Assembly (NCBI RefSeq): GCF_020252395.1
Contig: NZ_JADCDB010000027.1
Span: 1 to 64,000, forward strand
Origin: Aestuariivirga sp.
GTDB lineage: Bacteria; Pseudomonadota; Alphaproteobacteria; Rhizobiales; Aestuariivirgaceae
Reading direction: 5' to 3'
DNA: 64,000 bases
Of the stretch, positions 59,540 through 64,000 are shown piece by piece. The notes beneath the pieces were generated by a model. The model had not been told where the DNA came from and did no database searches. It saw only the letters and a program-made list of their open reading frames with translations. A program made the translations under genes and the position numbers. How positions within the stretch are numbered: position 1 is the first letter of the stretch; the number at the start of each line of letters is the position of its first letter.

Positions 59540-60544
59540 CTATTGGCGCGTCACCCGGCCGTTCTGGGGCCTCCCTGGCGAAATCGCCACCTCCGCCGCA
59601 TTGATCACCAGCGCGGGGTCCAGCCTGCCGGCGAAGTAGTCGAGCACATTCTGAACCGACGCCACCGCCATGCGGGCCGCGCATTCCGCGGTGAGGCCCG
59701 CCGCATGTGGGCTGAGCAGCACCCGGTCATTCGCCAGCAGCGGATCGCCGGCGGCGGGCGGCTCGGCCCTGAACACGTCCAGACCGGCCCCCGCGAGGCG
59801 GCCCCCGCGCAGCGCCCGGTCGAGCGCCGCCTCGTCCACCAGCCCGCCGCGGGCGGCATTGACGAGAATGGCGCCGGGCTTCATCGCCTTGATCTCCTCC
59901 TCCCGGATCACGCCGCCCGCCGTTGTGCCGGGCATGTGGAGGGAGACATAGTCGGCGCAGCCCAGCGCCTTCGCCAGATCGGCCGCCGGGCGCACGCCAT
60001 GCTTGGCCATCGCCTCCGGCTTCACGAAGGGATCGTAAGCGCTGACCGCCATGCCGAAAGCGCGGGCCAGTTCCGCCACGCGGCGGCCGATGCGGCCGAA
60101 GCCGACGAGCAGCAGGTTCTTGCCATCGAGTTCGACCGTCTCGAAGCGGTTCCGGATGTTCCACTCGCCCTTGCGCACCGCGGCATCATGCTGGGCCGCC
60201 TTGCGCGCGGTGGCGAGCATCAGCATCAGCGTGTGCTCGGCCACGGCGCGCGAGTTGACGTCGCCAACGATGCACAATGGAATGCCGCGTGCGGTCAACG
60301 CCTTCACGTCCACTGCATCGTAACCGACGCCATGGCGCGACACGATCTTGAGATTGGGCGCCGCGGCGATCACCTCCGCCGTCATCGGCTGGGTGCGCAG
60401 GATCACAGCGTCCGCCATGCCCACATGCGGCAGGTAGGAGTCGAGCGAGATCTCGTCCACCAGCGTAAACGTCATGTCCGGCGCGGCTTTCAGCCGCTCG
60501 AGGCCCGCGGCATGCAGCTTTCCGGCAACGAGGATATGCGCCAT
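59540..60544 (-). CDS. D-2-hydroxyacid dehydrogenase family protein
   Basis: NAD-dependent enzyme of the phosphoglycerate/hydroxypyruvate reductase family, 334 residues from ATG 60544. Seen: 'ILRTQPMTAEVIAAAPNLKI', 'VSRHGVGYDAVDV', the Rossmann loop 'LLLVGFGRIGRRVAELARAF', catalytic Arg in 'ILVNAARGGLVDE', Glu in 'LDVFRAEPP' and His in 'LSPHAAG'. Starts 1 base after the aldolase stop. With an HpcH-type aldolase upstream, it may reduce the released keto acid. Confidence 0.92.
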   Translation of the reverse strand: MAHILVAGKLHAAGLERLKAAPDMTFTLVDEISLDSYLPHVGMADAVILRTQPMTAEVIAAAPNLKIVSRHGVGYDAVDVKALTARGIPLCIVGDVNSRAVAEHTLMLMLATARKAAQHDAAVRKGEWNIRNRFETVELDGKNLLLVGFGRIGRRVAELARAFGMAVSAYDPFVKPEAMAKHGVRPAADLAKALGCADYVSLHMPGTTAGGVIREEEIKAMKPGAILVNAARGGLVDEAALDRALRGGRLAGAGLDVFRAEPPAAGDPLLANDRVLLSPHAAGLTAECAARMAVASVQNVLDYFAGRLDPALVINAAEVAISPGRPQNGRVTRQ

Positions 60545-60545
60545 G

Positions 60546-61361
60546 TCAGTAGCCTGCATTCTTCGGCGCGGGGGCGTCCGCCACCTGCTCGCCGATGAGT
60601 TTGCGGGCCTGGTCGACGCTGGCCTTGGCGGCTCCTGCGAGCAGGCGCACGTCGTTCAAGAGCGTCACCATGTCGAAGCCCCAGCCGATGGCGCGTGCGG
60701 CATAGGCCGAATTACCGCAATGGATCGCCGCCCTGATGCCCGCCTCGTGGGCGCGCGCCAGAATCTCCTTGATGGCCTCGATCATCTCCGGCTCCTCGCG
60801 GTCGAAGCCCGTGGGATATTTGCGGCCGGTGAGGCCAAGCGTCAGGTCTGCGGGGCCGATATAGACGCCGTCGAGGCCGGGCGTGGCCACAATGTCCTTC
60901 AGGTTCTTTATGCCGTCCGCCGTCTCGATCATGGCAAGCGCGATCACCTCGCCGTCGGCCCATTTGCCGTAGTCGGCGCCATGCGCGAACACCGCGCGGG
61001 TGGGCCCCATGCTGCGCTGGCCGCGCGGCGGATAGCGCATGCAGGAAACGAACTGCCCGGACTCCTCGCGGCTGTTGATCATCGGGCAGATGATGCCCAG
61101 CGCGCCGGCGTCCAGCGCCTTCATGATATCGCCCGGCTGGTTCCACGGCACGCGCACCAGGGGGGTCGCCGGACCCTTCATGGCCTGCAGCATCGGCGCC
61201 AGCGCCTCATAGCCGAGGAAGCCGTGCTGCTGGTCGATGGTGAGCGAGTCATAGCCCTGGGCCGCGAGAATTTCGGCGGTAAAGGCATTGCCGATCGACA
61301 GCCAGCCATTGAGCACCGGCTTCCCTTCGGCCCACAGCCGGCGGATGTTGTTCTGGGTCAT
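60546..61361 (-). CDS. HpcH/HpaI-family class II aldolase
   Basis: Metal-dependent aldolase of the 2,4-dihydroxyhept-2-ene-1,7-dioate aldolase type, 271 residues. Seen: 'NGWLSIGNAFTAEILAAQGY', 'LTIDQQHGFLGYEALAPML', 'PLVRVPWNQPGDIMKALDAG', 'GIICPMINSREE', 'IALAMIETADGIKNLKDIV' (metal Glu) and 'GVYIGPADLTLGLTG' (metal Asp). It splits 2-keto-3-deoxy-type acids into pyruvate and an aldehyde. First gene of the minus-strand operon. Confidence 0.93.
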   Translation of the reverse strand: MTQNNIRRLWAEGKPVLNGWLSIGNAFTAEILAAQGYDSLTIDQQHGFLGYEALAPMLQAMKGPATPLVRVPWNQPGDIMKALDAGALGIICPMINSREESGQFVSCMRYPPRGQRSMGPTRAVFAHGADYGKWADGEVIALAMIETADGIKNLKDIVATPGLDGVYIGPADLTLGLTGRKYPTGFDREEPEMIEAIKEILARAHEAGIRAAIHCGNSAYAARAIGWGFDMVTLLNDVRLLAGAAKASVDQARKLIGEQVADAPAPKNAGY

Positions 61362-61502
61362 TTTCGTTTCTCCCTGCCGTCTTTGATTGGCCAGCAGCCG
61401 CCCGCCGTCAAGGGATCGAGCACCGATGTCTGAGCATGGCTGGAGAGGCTGGAATTGCCGGACGGGATGGCGTAACCAGCCTGCTCCTCAGGTTGCGGAG
61501 GG

Positions 61503-62726
61503 ATGATGGCGGACGCAGGCATGGTGATCGTGGGGGGCGGCATGGCAGGCGCGCGCGCCGTCGTCAGCCTGCGCGCCAACGGCTTCCACGGTCCGATCAC
61601 ACTGGTGAGCGAGGAAACGCTGCTGCCCTATGACAGGCCGCCCTTGTCCAAGGCCATGCTGGTCGAAGAAACGGAGCCGCAGCCGGTGCATCTTCTGGAC
61701 CAGGGCATGATCGCCTCGCTTAACGCCAGCTTCGTACGGGGGGTGAAAGCGATCGGAATCGATCGCACGGCCAAGGCGCTGGTGCTGGAGAATGGCCGCA
61801 CCATTTCCTACGAAAAGCTGCTGATCGCCACCGGCGCCAAGCCGCGCCGGCTGTCGATCGAAGGCGGCGAACTCGCTTACACCCTGCGCGACTTCGCCGA
61901 TGGCGACCACCTGCGCCACCGCCTGCGGCAAAGCAGGTCGGCTGCCATTGTCGGCGGCGGCTTCATTGGCCTCGAGGTGGCATCGAGCGCAAGAAAGCTC
62001 GGCCTCGACGTAACGCTGATCGAAGCCCAGCCGCGCATTCTGATGCGCGGCGTGCCGGAGGAGATTGCCAAGGTGGTGCACGCGCGCCACGTCGAAGCAG
62101 GCGTGACCATGCAGGTCGGCACCGCGCTGAAGGCGGTCGAGACCGGCGGCGTGCGCCTCGCCGATGGCCGCAAGGTGAAGGCCGGGATCGTGGTGGCGGG
62201 CATCGGCGCCGCACCGGAGATCGCGCTGGCGCAGGCCGCGGGGCTTGCCGTCGACAATGGCATCGCCTGCGATGCGACGCTTCAGACCAGCGACCCGGAC
62301 ATCTATGCCGCGGGCGACTGCTGCTCCTTCCCGCATGGGCTGTTCGGCAACAAGCGCATGCGGCTCGAGGCCTGGCGCAATGCGACAGACCAGGCGAATG
62401 TCGCGACCGGGAACATGCTGGGTGCGTCGAAGCCCTACATGGCCGTGCCGTGGTTCTGGTCGGACCAGTATGACCTGTCGCTGCAGATTGCCGGCAACCC
62501 GGCGGATGGCCCGGAGGTCGTGAAGCGCCAGACGGGCGAACAGTCCTTCGTGATGTTCCACCGCGATCCCGAGGGCCGCCTCGTCGGCGCGTCAGGGATC
62601 GGACCCGGCAATTCCATCGCGCGCGACGTGAAGCTGGCCGAAATGCTGATCGCCAAACGCTCGGCTCCCACGGCGGAGCAGCTCGCCGACCCATCCGTTC
62701 AACTCAAAGTGCTTCTCAAGGGCTGA
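61503..62726 (+). CDS. FAD-dependent ferredoxin reductase-like protein
   Basis: Pyridine nucleotide-disulphide oxidoreductase of the rubredoxin/ferredoxin reductase type, 407 residues. FAD site 'VIVGGGMAGARAVVSLRANG', 'YDRPPLSKAMLVEE', 'LLIATGAKPRRL', NAD site 'AAIVGGGFIGLEVASSARKL' and second FAD site 'DIYAAGDCCSFPHG' are all present, then 'VPWFWSDQYDLSLQIAG', typical of the group. ATG 61503 touches GGAGGG; ATG 61506 is equally possible. Likely passes electrons to a dioxygenase or P450 ferredoxin encoded elsewhere. Confidence 0.9.
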   Translation: MMADAGMVIVGGGMAGARAVVSLRANGFHGPITLVSEETLLPYDRPPLSKAMLVEETEPQPVHLLDQGMIASLNASFVRGVKAIGIDRTAKALVLENGRTISYEKLLIATGAKPRRLSIEGGELAYTLRDFADGDHLRHRLRQSRSAAIVGGGFIGLEVASSARKLGLDVTLIEAQPRILMRGVPEEIAKVVHARHVEAGVTMQVGTALKAVETGGVRLADGRKVKAGIVVAGIGAAPEIALAQAAGLAVDNGIACDATLQTSDPDIYAAGDCCSFPHGLFGNKRMRLEAWRNATDQANVATGNMLGASKPYMAVPWFWSDQYDLSLQIAGNPADGPEVVKRQTGEQSFVMFHRDPEGRLVGASGIGPGNSIARDVKLAEMLIAKRSAPTAEQLADPSVQLKVLLKG

Positions 62727-62731
62727 ACCTC

Positions 62732-63781
62732 ATGAATTTCGCATCCGACAATGTCTATGGCGTGCATCCGAAGATTCTCGCGGCCCTCACGCAAGTGAAT
62801 GGCGGCACCGCCCCCTCCTATGGCGGTGACGATCAGACCAGGCGCGCCGAAGAGATGCTGAGGCAAGTGTTCGAGTGCGAGTTGCGCGCCTTCCTCGTCA
62901 CCAGCGGCACGGCGGCCAATGGGTTTGCGCTATCGACGATCACGCCCGGCTTCGGTGCGATCTTCTGCAATGCAGAGGCCCATATCGCGGTCGATGAATG
63001 CAATTCGCCGGAGTTCTTCACCGGCGGGGCCAAGATCATCGGCCTCAACGGTCCCAGCGGCAAGATCACGCCCGGGCAGGTGGAGAAGGCGCTGAACGGC
63101 TTCATCCGCGGCGAGCACGACCCGAAGCCCAAGGGCGTGTCACTCACCAATGCCACCGAGCTCGGCACCGTCTATTCACCGGCCGAGGTGAAGGCCTTCT
63201 CCGGCCTCATCCGCCCGCGCGGCATGAAGCTGCACATGGATGGCGCCCGCTTCGCCAATGCGGTCGCGGGGCTTGGCTGCACGCCGGCCGAACTCACCTG
63301 GAAGGCGGGTGTCGATGTCATGTCCTTCGGCGCCACCAAGAATGGTGCCATGATGCTCGAGGCGGTGGTGTTCTTCGACCTTGGCCTCGCCGAGGACTTC
63401 GCCTACCGCCGCATGCGCGGCGGCCAGTTGCTTTCGAAGAGCCGCTATCTCGGCGCGCAGATGATCGCCTATCTGGAAAACGGCTTGTGGCTGGAGAATG
63501 CCAGGCGCGCCAATGCGCTGGCGCAGAAGCTGGCCGGGGGGCTGACGGCGGGGGGCAAGCTGCGCATCCCCAATCCGGTGGAGGCCAACGAAGTTTTCGC
63601 CGTGATGCCGAAGACGATGTTCGACAGGCTTCAGGCGGAAGGCGCCAAGTTCTATGACTGGATGCCGGACAGCCTCGGTGATGCCATCGCAGCGGACGAG
63701 AAATTCGCCCGTTTCGTCCTCTCTTTCGCCACTCCGGAAGAGGAGGTCGACGCCTTCGTGAGGCTGGTGGCACAGGACTGA
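62732..63781 (+). CDS. Threonine aldolase family PLP enzyme
   Basis: Beta-eliminating lyase fold; cleaves L-threonine or related beta-hydroxy amino acids to glycine and an aldehyde. The 349 residues start 'MNFASDNVYGVHPKIL' and show 'APSYGGDDQTRRAEEML', 'VTSGTAANGFALSTI', 'HMDGARFANAVAGLG' and the PLP lysine in 'VMSFGATKNGAMMLEAVVFF'. Five bases after the flavoprotein, so co-transcribed. Low-specificity (LtaE-like) by similarity. Confidence 0.92.
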   Translation: MNFASDNVYGVHPKILAALTQVNGGTAPSYGGDDQTRRAEEMLRQVFECELRAFLVTSGTAANGFALSTITPGFGAIFCNAEAHIAVDECNSPEFFTGGAKIIGLNGPSGKITPGQVEKALNGFIRGEHDPKPKGVSLTNATELGTVYSPAEVKAFSGLIRPRGMKLHMDGARFANAVAGLGCTPAELTWKAGVDVMSFGATKNGAMMLEAVVFFDLGLAEDFAYRRMRGGQLLSKSRYLGAQMIAYLENGLWLENARRANALAQKLAGGLTAGGKLRIPNPVEANEVFAVMPKTMFDRLQAEGAKFYDWMPDSLGDAIAADEKFARFVLSFATPEEEVDAFVRLVAQD

Positions 63782-63789
63782 CGCAAAGA

Positions 63790-63809
63790 GCGCTCCCTTG
63801 CGGGAGCGC
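63790..63809. terminator. Hairpin between convergent aldolase and hsp20 genes
   Basis: GCGCTCCC (63790-63797) and GGGAGCGC (63802-63809) pair around TTGC. The minus-strand side is followed by TCTTTG, a weak T-run. Probably a bidirectional terminator. Confidence 0.65.
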
Positions 63810-63836
63810 CCCTCATCCGTTCAGGACGTGACTGGT

Positions 63837-64000
63837 TCAGGCAGCCTTCCTGGCTTCGATGACCTTGGGAGCCTCGACGCCGTTCACCGGAATGGTGCGC
63901 GGCTTGAGGGCTTCCGGCACCTCGCGCTTCAGCGCGACGTGCAGGAGACCGTTCTCCATGCCGGCAGACTGCACAAGCACGTGATCGGCAAGCTGGAAGC
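63837..64000 (-). CDS. Hsp20/alpha-crystallin small heat shock protein, C-terminal part
   Basis: Partial at the window edge. The last 53 codons read 'FQLADHVLVQSAGMENGLLH', 'VALKREVPEALKPRTIPVNG' and an Ala/Lys end. 'MENGLLHVALKREVPE' is the final beta-strand region and 'RTIPV' the I-x-I/V dimer-docking motif of IbpA-type chaperones. The N-terminal part lies beyond 64000. Confidence 0.9.
   Translation of the reverse strand, partial: FQLADHVLVQSAGMENGLLHVALKREVPEALKPRTIPVNGVEAPKVIEARKAA

Overview
The window is GC-rich alphaproteobacterial chromosome, most likely from a member of the Hyphomicrobiales (Rhizobiales). The reasons are the gene-transfer-agent-like phage tail genes, the DUF2924/serine-recombinase cassette, the inositol-catabolism genes and the short palindromic repeats near 55.4 kb. 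It divides into five parts.

(1) 1-3.35 kb is a graveyard of insertions. The tail of an IS630-type transposase cuts off an acyl-homoserine-lactone synthase gene. Decayed IS3 and IS5/IS1182-type remnants follow, then a frameshifted UvrD-helicase tail, then an IS5-family element that has split a phage o-spanin (Rz1) gene.

(2) About 1.9-38.5 kb is a siphovirus-like prophage, almost all on the minus strand. Reading right to left: an early/replication block (sigma-like protein, Sak4-like ATPase, DEAH helicase, DUF6511 protein, RecB-like nuclease, primase-helicase, an iteron-like hairpin cluster, RuvC-like resolvase); a ParB-methyltransferase fusion; a lambda-type head module (terminase pair, gpW, portal, protease-capsid fusion, decoration protein); and a tail module resembling the Rhodobacter gene transfer agent (tail tube, tail chaperone with a textbook -1 frameshift signal, tape measure, DUF2460, DUF2163, NlpC/P60, TIM-barrel hub). 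Lysis genes end the operon. Plus-strand passengers sit inside it: a TacA/TacT toxin-antitoxin pair, two small genes, and an unknown glycine-zipper protein. The tail-tube gene is frameshifted and Rz1 is broken, so the prophage is probably defective.

(3) 38.6-43.3 kb holds an unrecognised overlapping two-gene unit (minus) and, divergently, a four-gene large-serine-recombinase cassette.

(4) 43.4-54.3 kb is one tightly overlapped seven-gene plus-strand operon: excisionase-like HTH protein, RapA-like SNF2 helicase, 60-aa protein, SMC/Rad50-like ATPase with a CxxC hook, type III Mod methyltransferase, type III Res helicase-nuclease, and an Mrr-type endonuclease. It looks like a composite antiphage system built around a type III restriction core and is the most interesting object here. 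The target-recognition part of its methyltransferase has much lower GC than its flanks, which suggests recent specificity exchange. A tRNA-Ser(GGA) gene lies just beyond it.

(5) 54.7-64 kb is host chromosome: msrA, three palindromic repeat elements, a minus-strand catabolic operon (HpcH/HpaI aldolase, D-2-hydroxyacid dehydrogenase, iolD, iolE, Gfo/Idh oxidoreductase), then a plus-strand ferredoxin-reductase-like flavoprotein and a threonine aldolase, and the end of an hsp20 gene.
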